From the NCBI GenBank assembly GCA_016934395.1, contig JAFGSZ010000141.1, forward strand, positions 1 through 57,185: DNA of 57,185 bases, written 5' to 3'. Of this stretch, positions 7,659-15,764 are shown in pieces; the first letter of the stretch is position 1, and the number at the start of each line of letters is the position of its first letter. A model generated the notes under the pieces. The model did not search any database and was not told the DNA's origin. It worked only from the letters and a program-made list of their open reading frames with translations. Source of the DNA: Bacteroidales bacterium. GTDB taxonomy: Bacteria > Bacteroidota > Bacteroidia > Bacteroidales > UBA10428. The position numbers and the translations under genes were made by a program.

Positions 7659-9598
7659 AAGTAACCATAATTAATCTATCGGTTGTATATCAAAGGATAT
7701 TTATAGTTGTTGCTGGTTGTGTATTGTTCAGTTACCAACTTACAGCGCAGCAGAAGAGTATTGCCAAAACCACCCGTGTACCCGCAGATACCCTGAAATC
7801 CGGTTCCGTTTTCCGCGACACGGATAATGATATTCTGCAACCAAAAAAGGCTACGGGTATTGAAAAAACAAATGCCTTCTTCGATTCACTTCAAAACAAA
7901 ACTTCTGAAAAAGCAATTATGCGCGAACTGCATAAATTACTGGTTTCCCGGCCCGAATATAAAAAAGTAAATGGAAGCAACGAGATCAGCGTATCACCTT
8001 TTCTGGCCTATAATGAAAAAATAATCCGGAATATTACGATAAGGCAGTTGAATGTTTTTGGCCCTTCGGTTTTTAATGACAATACACCAGATCAAAGCAG
8101 GTTATCAAAGTTTGGTAATCTTATACATATTAATACCAATAAAAAAATACTGGAAAAAAGGTTGTTGTTCAAACCGGGAGAACCCATCGATCCGAATTTG
8201 CTTGCCGATAACGAGCGACTGATAAGAACATTACCCTATATTAAAGATGTAAGGTTTTTAGTAAATGAAACCGGAGAAACCGATTCGGTGGATATTGTTG
8301 TAATTGTACAGGATGTTTTGCCCACTGCTTTTGATATTGAAATCTGGAGTTCCAACCAGGGAAATTTTACCTTATGGAACAATAATATGGTTGGATTGGG
8401 CCATGAACTAAAAAATAGAATTTTCTGGGATAGTGAAGAATCACCTCTTTTGGGATACGCAGGCAGGTATAAAATATTCAGTATTGGGAACAGCTATATT
8501 TCTGCCAATATGGAATATGTCAACAAATTTCAGGAAGTTTCTTACCTGGTTGATGTCTCAAGAAACTTTTTTACACCTGATATCAAATATGCAGGAGGTG
8601 TGAAATATTTTAATACATCTTCGATTCGGAATTTTACACTACCCGATACGATATATAGAAACTTACCCCTGGATTATACCATGTACGATTTTTGGATTGG
8701 ACGTTCTTTTCCGTTAAAACCGAAAGAATTCTCTTTTCGTTCACGGACAAATTTAATCGTTTCTGCCCGCATAATACATTATAATTTCTCTAAACGACCG
8801 GAAGTTCAACAGAACCTGTTCCATAAATATCATAACAGAACCATAGTCCTGGCTGGATTTGGACTTTCTGACCAGGGGTTTTTTAAAAGTAACCTGATCT
8901 ATAGTTTTGGTCAGACAGAAGACATTCCTATCGGTACACTGTTAAAGATAAATATCGGGCATGAGCTTGGTGAATTTATAAACCGTCCTTACCTGGGAGC
9001 ATCTATTTCGAATGGCGATTTTATTTTCGGACAGGGATACCTTTTTAATAAACTGGAAAGCGGTGGTTTTATAAACGGCGACACTTTTGAGCAGGCGGTT
9101 GTAGCATATACCATGAAATATTTTTCTCCTTTAATTGTAAATAATCGCTATAAATTCAGGCTGTTTGCAAAATTCAATTATAAAATTGGCTTGCACACTT
9201 TTAATGATGAATTTCTGAATATAAACGACCTTGAGGGAATAAACGGGCTTACTATAAAAAATCTTTATGGAAATCAAAAATTTACAGCAAATGTTGAAGC
9301 TGTATGTTTTTGCCCATATAATTTTTATGGTTTTAAGTTTGCTTTTTTTACTTCGCTCGATTTGGCCTCAATCCGGGATGACAAACAATTTATCTTTACT
9401 GAATGGCCATATTCGGGTATTGGGATCGGGGTAAGGGTAAGAAATGAACATCTGGTTTTTAATACGCTCCAATTAAAATTAACCTTTTTCCCGAATGCAC
9501 CAAACGAGGCCAAAAAACAATTTTTTAAAGCTTCGGGAGAATCTAAACTTAATCCGGATAATTTTTATTATCATGCTCCTGAGGTCATCGAATTTTAG
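7655..9598 (+). CDS. Omp85-like outer membrane protein (POTRA plus beta-barrel)
   Basis: The product looks like a BamA/TamA-type surface antigen: a POTRA-like segment (FKPGEPIDPNLLADNERL, then LPYIKDVRFLV) and then a long aromatic-rich beta-barrel ending near EVIEF. Omp85 proteins insert or secrete other proteins at the outer membrane; the client here is unknown. No ATG or GTG lies in frame at the 5' end. A TTG at 7724 would give 624 residues but cut off the signal peptide. The frame is open from 7628, and its translation from the CTG at 7655-7657 gives a clear signal (KVTIINLSVVYQRIFIVVAG, then SYQLTAQQ). That CTG overlaps the upstream TGA (CTGA), so I favour a coupled CTG start (647 residues). 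An ATT/ATA start is possible, and 7724 is the conservative choice. Confidence 0.8.
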   Translation: MKVTIINLSVVYQRIFIVVAGCVLFSYQLTAQQKSIAKTTRVPADTLKSGSVFRDTDNDILQPKKATGIEKTNAFFDSLQNKTSEKAIMRELHKLLVSRPEYKKVNGSNEISVSPFLAYNEKIIRNITIRQLNVFGPSVFNDNTPDQSRLSKFGNLIHINTNKKILEKRLLFKPGEPIDPNLLADNERLIRTLPYIKDVRFLVNETGETDSVDIVVIVQDVLPTAFDIEIWSSNQGNFTLWNNNMVGLGHELKNRIFWDSEESPLLGYAGRYKIFSIGNSYISANMEYVNKFQEVSYLVDVSRNFFTPDIKYAGGVKYFNTSSIRNFTLPDTIYRNLPLDYTMYDFWIGRSFPLKPKEFSFRSRTNLIVSARIIHYNFSKRPEVQQNLFHKYHNRTIVLAGFGLSDQGFFKSNLIYSFGQTEDIPIGTLLKINIGHELGEFINRPYLGASISNGDFIFGQGYLFNKLESGGFINGDTFEQAVVAYTMKYFSPLIVNNRYKFRLFAKFNYKIGLHTFNDEFLNINDLEGINGLTIKNLYGNQKFTANVEAVCFCPYNFYGFKFAFFTSLDLASIRDDKQFIFTEWPYSGIGIGVRVRNEHLVFNTLQLKLTFFPNAPNEAKKQFFKASGESKLNPDNFYYHAPEVIEF

Positions 9599-9609
9599 CC
9601 CTTTTAATA

Positions 9610-9664
9610 AAAAAATATTCCGGATGATCTTTATTTAGTTTCTTTGTCTTTTCCGGATTTTTTA
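9610..9664 (+). terminator. Possible terminator after the Omp85-like gene
   Basis: TCCGGA at 9619-9624 can pair with TCCGGA at 9652-9657, with A-rich sequence on the left facing T6 on the right (658-663). The loop is long (27 nt), so the element is weak. Confidence 0.3.
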
Positions 9665-9695
9665 TATATTTCCACCCTTAAACAGTTCAATTACA

Positions 9696-11045
9696 TTGGA
9701 AACAAAACAAAAACTGTATAGCGAATTTCTGGAATTTAATGCACAAAGTGGTCTTTTTACAGAAAACGACCGTATATTGCTTGGAATAAGCGGGGGTATT
9801 GATTCTGTGGTGATGCTCGATCTTTTTTCACTTGCAAAAACAAAAATAGGTATTGCTCATTGTAATTTCCAGCTGAGAGGAGATGAATCGGACGAAGACC
9901 AGAATTTTGTTAGAACCCTGGCCGATAACTATGGTATCCCGTTTTATACTGTAAATTTTAACACCAGGGAATATGCACAACAAACAAAAGTTTCCATTCA
10001 GGTTGCAGCCCGAGAATTACGTTATAACTGGTTTCGGGAAACGGAGAAAAAATTCGGTTTTACAAAAACTGCTGTAGCCCATAATAAAAATGATGTGGTG
10101 GAAACTTTTCTGTTTAACCTGTCAAGAGGTACAGGAATAAAAGGATTGACCGGTATTAAACCCCTAAATCAAAATATTATACGCCCATTGCTGTTTGCAG
10201 AGCGTAAGACCATTGAACAATACAGTAAAGAGCAAAAACTGACCTTTAGGGAAGATTCCAGCAACATTGAGATTAAGTATTCACGAAATCATTTGCGGCA
10301 CATAATTATACCGGAGTTTTTGAAACTTAATCCAACATTTAATCAAACAATTATTGATACCATCGGGCGCCTGAAACAGACTGAAGAAATATATTCGGAA
10401 AAAATCAACACCTTATGCGGGCTACTGTTTGAAAGGGATGGCGGGCAGATTAAAATTTCAATTCAAAAATTGAAAGACCTTAAAATAAATGAATACCTGC
10501 TTTTTGACATTTTAAATGATTACCAGTTTACGTTATCCGCACTTAAAGATATTTTGCTTGCACTTGACGGTACCTCCGGAAAAAAAATCTACTCTTCCGG
10601 GTACCGGCTTATTAAAGACAGGGAATATTTAATAATTCACCCTCTGAAGCCCGATACTATAAGTCGGGACGAATATACCATTCAGAAACATGAAACTGAA
10701 ATTATAAAACCCTTGCACCTGAAGCTACATTTCCAGTACCCCGGTCAGTTTTTTATACAAAAAGTAAAAAATATTGCAACTCTTGATGCCGATTTGCTGA
10801 CATTTCCCTTAATTTTACGCAAGTGGAAAAAGGGTGATTATTTTTATCCTTTCGGACTGGCAAAAAAGAAAAAAATCAGCGATTATTTTACCGATCATAA
10901 ATTCTCAATTCCTGAAAAAGAAAACATCTGGTTGCTGTGTTCCGGAAAAAATATTGTATGGATTGCAGGACACCGAATCGACGACCGGTATAAAATTACG
11001 GATAAAACAAAAAATATAGTGGTAATTAATTACCTCTCAAGTTAA
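9696..11045 (+). CDS. tilS: tRNA(Ile)-lysidine synthase
   Basis: TilS ligates lysine to C34 of tRNA-Ile(CAU), making lysidine so that AUA is read as isoleucine; it is an essential cytoplasmic enzyme. The N-terminal PP-loop ATPase motif SGGIDS is at residues 32-37. It is followed by HCNFQLRGDESD and the NDVVETFLFNLSRGTGIKG segment typical of TilS. The C-terminal TilS substrate-binding domain is present (LRKWKKGDYFYPFG near 372-385, then KISDYF). The length of 449 is normal. The start is a TTG at 9696-9698; no better start lies in frame. The HEAT-repeat gene begins 6 bp after its stop. Confidence 0.95.
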   Translation: METKQKLYSEFLEFNAQSGLFTENDRILLGISGGIDSVVMLDLFSLAKTKIGIAHCNFQLRGDESDEDQNFVRTLADNYGIPFYTVNFNTREYAQQTKVSIQVAARELRYNWFRETEKKFGFTKTAVAHNKNDVVETFLFNLSRGTGIKGLTGIKPLNQNIIRPLLFAERKTIEQYSKEQKLTFREDSSNIEIKYSRNHLRHIIIPEFLKLNPTFNQTIIDTIGRLKQTEEIYSEKINTLCGLLFERDGGQIKISIQKLKDLKINEYLLFDILNDYQFTLSALKDILLALDGTSGKKIYSSGYRLIKDREYLIIHPLKPDTISRDEYTIQKHETEIIKPLHLKLHFQYPGQFFIQKVKNIATLDADLLTFPLILRKWKKGDYFYPFGLAKKKKISDYFTDHKFSIPEKENIWLLCSGKNIVWIAGHRIDDRYKITDKTKNIVVINYLSS

Positions 11046-11050
11046 ATAAC

Positions 11051-11569
11051 ATGGAAACCACAAATAAGTATATTAAGGAAATTGCTGCCAAACTCCATTC
11101 CGGAAACGACAACATAATTCTTGCTGTAATATCGGAACTAAGGCAAACAGGTTCGGCAGAAATACTGCCCTATGTGTTTGAACTGGTTAGTGCAAGTAAA
11201 AGTAGTGAGGTACGCGATTCAGCCATTCAATTTTTAAGTAACATTAAAGATAAAACAGCTGTACCTTTTATCGTGAAAGAATTAGTAGCCCGAAAATACG
11301 GGGAAAATTATTCAAGGCTGGTGGCAACCTGCTGGCAATCGCGGCTTAATTATAGTGAATATATGGATACCTTCGTCCTGATATTTGTTAAAGAAAATTA
11401 TCAAACCGCGCTGGAGGCTTTTACGGTAATTGAAGAATCACTGGTTTCCGCTTCGCAGGATAAAAGAACAGCCTGTTACAATTTGCTCCTTTCGAAAAAA
11501 AAATCCATAGCCGAAGATAAAATTCCTCTTTACCGGGAATTAATAAAAATTGTCGGTTCATATGAATAA
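11051..11569 (+). CDS. HEAT-repeat protein
   Basis: This 172-residue cytoplasmic protein consists of paired helices in the HEAT pattern: for example SGNDNIILAVISELRQTGS then EILPYVFELVSAS, followed by SSEVRDSAIQFLSNIKDK then AVPFIVKELV. It has no signal peptide or membrane segment. HEAT scaffolds mediate protein contacts, so no enzymatic role can be inferred. It starts 6 bp after tilS and is probably co-transcribed with it. Confidence 0.75.
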   Translation: METTNKYIKEIAAKLHSGNDNIILAVISELRQTGSAEILPYVFELVSASKSSEVRDSAIQFLSNIKDKTAVPFIVKELVARKYGENYSRLVATCWQSRLNYSEYMDTFVLIFVKENYQTALEAFTVIEESLVSASQDKRTACYNLLLSKKKSIAEDKIPLYRELIKIVGSYE

Positions 11570-11774
11570 TATTCAATTTTCACGTTATCGTTTTCTTATA
11601 TTCAGATAAAGAAGTGTTTAAATTACCGGAAATAATCAGATTTTCTAAAGTTACTTATAATGTTTTAAGTAGCTTGTTTTGCAGATGGTTCAAGAGTTTT
11701 TTTAACTTTATGAACTCTATATACATTATAGACTTTAATAATTTTTGAAATAACAGAATGTTAATCGTTCAAAA

Positions 11775-12752
11775 TTAGTGCATATTCGAAAAATACCGCA
11801 TAAACTGCGAGCGTTCAAAAACAGTGGGGTCTTTGATATTTCCGTAGTTTAATTTTCCTCTGAAATCATCAATTTTGCTATAATTCTTTTGCTTCATCCA
11901 GGTTTCCAGCCCTTTAATTAAATTATCGATAAAGGTTACCCCATTTTTATACAAAACAGAACACACCTGAACAGAAGAAGCTCCGGCAAGCAATAATTTA
12001 ATAACGGAGGCCGCATCGTGAACACCTGTAGAGGCAGAAATATCGATATTCTTTACCTTGCTTGATGCGATGGCAACCCACCGCAATGTATGCCTTAAAT
12101 CCGAGGAATTACTAAAAACTTCTGAAGCAGTAAAGTCGAGAGTATCAATATCAATATCGGGTGAATAAAACCGGTTAAATAAAACAGCGCCCGCAACCCC
12201 ACGGAAATAGAGCTTGTCGAGCAGGCCCAGTATATTTGTAAATTGCATGCCAAGTTTAACCGCAACCGGAATGGCAGTGTGTTTTTTAATTTCAGTTACA
12301 ATCGAATAGTACAAATCTTCATACTGCTGGGCAGTTTTTTCTTTTTCTGTGGGAAGAAAAAATACATTCAACTCCAGGGCATCGGCGCCGGCCTGTTCAA
12401 TCTGCCGGGCAAATGAAATCCAGTCTTTTGCGCTTACACAGTTTATACTGGCAATTACAGGAATATCTGCTGACTTTTTAGCATCTTCAATCAGGCTAAG
12501 GTATTCATCAACTGTGTTCGATTTTGAATAATTCAGAATATAATCCCCTGCTTCAGGATAATCGCTGCCTGCAATCATTCTGCCTGCTTCATAATTAATC
12601 TGTTCTTCAAATAGCGATTTAATAACCACCGCGCCCACTCCAATCTGCGCTAATTTCTGGATTTTTTCAGCAGAATTGGTCAAACCCGAACTGCTAACAA
12701 TAATCGGATTCTTAAGCTTAAGGCCCAGATAAGTTGATGATAAGTCAGTCAT
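11775..12752 (-). CDS. Dihydroorotate dehydrogenase-like FMN protein
   Basis: The 325-residue TIM-barrel protein resembles class 1 dihydroorotate dehydrogenases: TYLGLKLKNPIIVSSSGLTNS at the start, PVIASINCVSAKDWI, PVAVKLG, then a C-terminal phosphate-binding stretch (ASTGVHDAASVIKLLLAGASSVQVCS). The catalytic-loop motif of true PyrD (NxSCPN) is replaced by ELNVFFLP, so the base cysteine or serine is absent. It is therefore probably not the pyrimidine-pathway enzyme, and its substrate is unknown. The frame is open to 12800, overlapping the upstream gene. I use the ATG at 12750-12752 (MTDLSSTYLGL), 22 bp after the YggS-like gene, which gives a two-gene operon. Confidence 0.8.
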   Translation of the reverse strand: MTDLSSTYLGLKLKNPIIVSSSGLTNSAEKIQKLAQIGVGAVVIKSLFEEQINYEAGRMIAGSDYPEAGDYILNYSKSNTVDEYLSLIEDAKKSADIPVIASINCVSAKDWISFARQIEQAGADALELNVFFLPTEKEKTAQQYEDLYYSIVTEIKKHTAIPVAVKLGMQFTNILGLLDKLYFRGVAGAVLFNRFYSPDIDIDTLDFTASEVFSNSSDLRHTLRWVAIASSKVKNIDISASTGVHDAASVIKLLLAGASSVQVCSVLYKNGVTFIDNLIKGLETWMKQKNYSKIDDFRGKLNYGNIKDPTVFERSQFMRYFSNMH

Positions 12753-12774
12753 AAGTATAGTTTTAATACACAAA

Positions 12775-13449
12775 TTAATTAATAATATTCCGTTGGCCAA
12801 AAATTAAACTCCCTATGCGTACCATTGTTGATCCCTCCTGCACAGCCAGCGTATAATCGTCAGACATTCCCATGGAGCGTTCCCTGAAATAATTCACTCC
12901 CTGAAAAAATTCACGCTGAAGCGAGAAAAATGTATCATGCAGAAATTTAAATTCAGTAATTATTTGCTGTTGATTATCTGTGAATGTGGCCATGCCCATT
13001 AAGCCGATAATCCGGATATTTTTCATAGTACGGTATTCATCAGAAAGTAAAATGGATTTTATTTCTTCCGGTTCCATTCCAAATTTAGTTTCTTCACGGG
13101 CGATTTTTAACTGGAACAGACAATCTATTATTCTTCCATTTTTCTCAGCTTCTTTATTAATTGCTTGTAACAGCTTAAGGCTATCTACTGAATGAATTAC
13201 CGAAACAAATGGGGCAATATATTTTACTTTATTCGATTGTAAATGTCCGATCATATGCCATACTATATCCTTGGGGAGGTTATTGTATTTTCTGGATAAT
13301 TCCTGGGCTTTATTTTCACCAAAAATTTTATGACCGGCATTATAAGCTTCAAGGATCAGATCTTCAGGTTTAGTTTTTGAAACTGCTATTAATCTGACCC
13401 CGGGAGGTAATTTTTTTTTAAATTCAAGAATACTATCCCCTATATTCAT
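12775..13449 (-). CDS. YggS/PROSC-family pyridoxal-phosphate homeostasis protein
   Basis: Single-domain alanine-racemase-fold protein of 224 residues with the PLP lysine in AVSKTKP (K25). Other family blocks are GENKAQE, WHMIGHLQSNK, FQLKIAREETKFGM and GLMGMAT. The C-terminal SMGMSDDYTLAVQEGSTMVRIGSLIFG closes the site. Family members buffer PLP and affect amino acid and keto acid pools without a known catalytic reaction. It leads the two-gene minus-strand operon with the dihydroorotate-dehydrogenase-like gene. Confidence 0.92.
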   Translation of the reverse strand: MNIGDSILEFKKKLPPGVRLIAVSKTKPEDLILEAYNAGHKIFGENKAQELSRKYNNLPKDIVWHMIGHLQSNKVKYIAPFVSVIHSVDSLKLLQAINKEAEKNGRIIDCLFQLKIAREETKFGMEPEEIKSILLSDEYRTMKNIRIIGLMGMATFTDNQQQIITEFKFLHDTFFSLQREFFQGVNYFRERSMGMSDDYTLAVQEGSTMVRIGSLIFGQRNIIN

Positions 13450-13480
13450 ATAAATCTAACTTATACTCTTGTTTGGCCTT

Positions 13481-13488
13481 CAAATGTA
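13481..13488 (-). promoter_or_regulatory. Candidate -7 box of the YggS-like gene
   Basis: TACATTTG on the minus strand matches TAnnTTTG about 32 bp upstream of the start codon. I see no clear TTTG at the -33 distance. Confidence 0.35.
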
Positions 13489-13675
13489 GTAATTAAATTG
13501 TTTTCGATAAAATCGAATTGAAAGATATAAAAACATTTCTTGTATATAATTGTTGAAATAATAATTGTAAATTTAATAGCAGACTGTTCAATTCCAAACT
13601 CACATAAATAATCATTTTTTACTATCATTGCACCTCATTTAAAAAATTTATTACTAATAAAGCAAAAGAAAGAAT

Positions 13676-14605
13676 ATGAAAATTACCGTAGTTGGGGCTG
13701 GAAATGTGGGAGCAACATGTGCTGATGTGTTGGCCCATAAAGATGCAGCCAGTGAAATTGTGTTAGTAGATATTAAAGAAGGTTTGGCCGAAGGAAAAGC
13801 CCTGGACATTTGGCAAAGTGCACCTATTGACAGGTTTAACACCCGCACAATCGGCGTTACCAACGATTATTCAAAAACTGAAAATTCGAATGTTATAGTG
13901 ATAACCTCGGGTCTGCCCCGTAAACCAGGGATGAGCCGTGACGATCTTATTGAAGTAAATGCAGGTATCGTTAAAACAGTAACCAGAAATGTTATTCAAT
14001 ATTCTCCTAATGCGATTATTATAGTCGTTTCCAATCCCCTGGATGTGATGACGTATCAAAGTTACCTGGAAGCTAAACTTCCCCGCACAAAAGTTATGGG
14101 AATGGCCGGGGTACTTGACACCGGAAGGTACAGGGCTTTTATTGCAGAGGAATTAAACATCTCACCAAAAGATATACAGGCACTTCTGTTAGGCGGACAT
14201 GGAGATACTATGGTCCCCTTACCAAGATACACCACGGTGTCTGGAATTCCTGTTGAAGAGCTAATGTCTAAAAATAAACTTGATGCCATTGTTGAACGCA
14301 CAAAGTTCGGAGGCGGCGAACTGGTAAAATTAATGGGCACATCAGCATGGTATGCCCCGGGGGCTGCAGCTGCACGTATGGCAGAAGCCATAACAAGAAA
14401 TCAAAAACGAATATTGCCTTGTTGTGTAAAACTTGAGGGCGAATATGGATTAGATGATGTATTTATCGGCGTACCGGTTGTGCTGGGAAAACATGGCATT
14501 GAAAAAATCATTGAACTCGATCTGGATGATCAGGAACTTGAAAAATTGCATGAATCGGCAAAAGCTGTTAAAGAAACTATGGAAGTGTTAGACAGACTTG
14601 GATAA
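13676..14605 (+). CDS. mdh: Malate dehydrogenase (LDH-like class)
   Basis: NAD-dependent oxidation of malate to oxaloacetate in the TCA cycle. The 309-residue product has the Rossmann motif VGAGNVGAT (residues 6-14) and the acidic NAD-selecting residue in VLVDI. The substrate loop ITSGLPRKPGMSRDDL contains the arginines that mark malate rather than lactate specificity. NPLDVMTY follows, and the catalytic His lies in LGGHGDTMVPL. The length is that of the compact Chloroflexus/Bacteroidota type. A good intrinsic terminator follows 13 bp after the stop. A TATCATTG, one base from the -7 consensus, lies near 13622. Confidence 0.96.
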   Translation: MKITVVGAGNVGATCADVLAHKDAASEIVLVDIKEGLAEGKALDIWQSAPIDRFNTRTIGVTNDYSKTENSNVIVITSGLPRKPGMSRDDLIEVNAGIVKTVTRNVIQYSPNAIIIVVSNPLDVMTYQSYLEAKLPRTKVMGMAGVLDTGRYRAFIAEELNISPKDIQALLLGGHGDTMVPLPRYTTVSGIPVEELMSKNKLDAIVERTKFGGGELVKLMGTSAWYAPGAAAARMAEAITRNQKRILPCCVKLEGEYGLDDVFIGVPVVLGKHGIEKIIELDLDDQELEKLHESAKAVKETMEVLDRLG

Positions 14606-14618
14606 AAATATCTAAAAG

Positions 14619-14646
14619 AAAAACCGGCTTATTTGCCGGTTTTTTT
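14619..14646 (+). terminator. Intrinsic terminator of mdh
   Basis: The arms AAAAACCGGC (14619-14628) and GCCGGTTTTT (14635-14644), with a 6-base loop, are followed by more T residues. The A-rich left arm means it could also stop minus-strand transcripts coming from the ECF sigma region. Confidence 0.85.
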
Positions 14647-14677
14647 ATACTAATTAGCCAATAAATCTATTCCGTTA

Positions 14678-14875
14678 TTAAATACTCTTTGCATAATCAA
14701 GTATTCTTTCAACCACACTATCGCTTACATCCACTTCAAAACTATTAAGATATTCGTACACATCCGAAAAATCTTCATTATGGCTATCCAAAAGTGAATC
14801 TAAGTTAATAAGCTCCAGGTTGTTTTTTGATATAAGGGAATTAATTTTGTAAAAAATAGTAAAGTTTTTATTCAT
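14678..14875 (-). CDS. Small acidic protein next to the ECF sigma factor
   Basis: I do not recognise this 65-residue product. It starts best at the ATG at 14873-14875 (MNKNFTIFYKINSLIS); the frame is open to 14911. It is Asp/Glu-rich in its second half (LDSHNEDFSDVYEYL, FEVDVSDSVVERILDYAKS), with no signal peptide or membrane helix and no zinc-finger cysteines. It lies 115 bp downstream of the sigma factor gene on the same strand and ends just before the mdh terminator. That position fits a co-transcribed regulator, but it lacks the hallmarks of a classic membrane anti-sigma factor. Confidence 0.5.
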   Translation of the reverse strand: MNKNFTIFYKINSLISKNNLELINLDSLLDSHNEDFSDVYEYLNSFEVDVSDSVVERILDYAKSI

Positions 14876-14990
14876 AAGCAATTCATTATAAATTTTGAAA
14901 TACAATTGCAATTACGAACAAAAAACGTGTGCCTTTAAAAATTATTGCCCGGAAATAAAATAATTTTTAAGCTGATTTCTCCCAATCACT

Positions 14991-15581
14991 TTAGACAACA
15001 GTAAGGCTTAAATTTTTTTCTTTAACAAGTTTTCTCAGATTAATCAGGGCATATCTCATCCGTCCAAGCGCTGTATTGATACTTACATTGGTTTGCTCGG
15101 AAATTTCTTTAAAACTTAAGCCGCAATAATGTCTTAATATCACCACTTCCTTCTGATCTTCAGGTAACTCATGAATCAAATTTTTTACATCATTTGTAAT
15201 CTGATCATAAATTATCTCATCTTCAATATTTTTATCTGAAAATTTTCTTGAATTAAACAAATCCGACTCATAATCATCATTTGAATATGTGTTTAACTGT
15301 TTTTCTTTCCTGAAATGATCAATAATCAGATTATGGGCTATGCGCAAAACCCACGATAAAAATTTTCCATTGTCTCTGTATTTTCCGTCCAGTAATGATT
15401 TAATCACCTTGATAAAGGTATCCTGGAAAATATCTTCAGCAAGATGCTGGTCTTTTACAATGAGAAAAATATACGTGTAGATTTTTTTTCGATGCCGATT
15501 AACAAGAAGTTCAATGCTTTCTTTGTTACCATAAATGAACCGTTGAACGAGTTCATAATCGGATAGATTATGCTGCTTCAC
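14991..15581 (-). CDS. ECF-family RNA polymerase sigma factor
   Basis: Sigma-70 region 2 is at about residues 20-90 (LAEDIFQDTFIKVI, then WVLRIAHNLIIDHFRK, the -10 recognition helix). Region 4 is at about 130-185 (LPEDQKEVVILRHYCGLSFKEISEQ, then INTALGRMRYAL, the -35 helix-turn-helix). The length of 196 is standard for ECF sigma factors. No transmembrane anti-sigma gene is adjacent, but a small acidic protein gene follows. The start is a GTG at 15579-15581, fixed by an unusually strong Shine-Dalgarno sequence 4 nt upstream. Confidence 0.93.
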   Translation of the reverse strand: MKQHNLSDYELVQRFIYGNKESIELLVNRHRKKIYTYIFLIVKDQHLAEDIFQDTFIKVIKSLLDGKYRDNGKFLSWVLRIAHNLIIDHFRKEKQLNTYSNDDYESDLFNSRKFSDKNIEDEIIYDQITNDVKNLIHELPEDQKEVVILRHYCGLSFKEISEQTNVSINTALGRMRYALINLRKLVKEKNLSLTVV

Positions 15582-15585
15582 AACT

Positions 15586-15591
15586 ACCTCC
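15586..15591 (-). promoter_or_regulatory. Strong Shine-Dalgarno for the sigma factor GTG start
   Basis: Minus-strand GGAGGT, preceded by AAA, lies 4 nt before the GTG at 15579-15581. It is the best anti-16S match I noticed in the window and supports the GTG start in a genome where such sites are otherwise scarce. Confidence 0.75.
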
Positions 15592-15702
15592 TTTTTTAAA
15601 TTAAAATATAAAAGGGTAGAGTTTTACTCGATAAACAGTCCTCCTGTTGTTTTGGTTAGTAATTTATATCCGCAAGTAAGCAATTTTTTTTAATTATTCA
15701 AA

Positions 15703-15710
15703 TACCTTTG
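15703..15710 (+). promoter_or_regulatory. Candidate -7 box of uvrA
   Basis: TACCTTTG matches TAnnTTTG 54 bp before the uvrA start. A second match, TAATTTTG, lies at 15716-15723. A T-run rather than a clean TTTG occupies the -33 region of the first. Confidence 0.45.
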
Positions 15711-15764
15711 CAGATTAATTTTGTAAAAATATTTTGAAAAGCCGGTAAATACATAATTTTTATA

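Noticed and set aside
11775-12752. True pyrimidine-pathway PyrD
   Set aside because: The catalytic-loop motif with its base residue is absent; only the fold and FMN-site pattern are shared.
14062-14391. Minus-strand frame of 109 codons, alanine- and serine-rich
   Set aside because: It is the antisense of the malate dehydrogenase gene and has no independent support.
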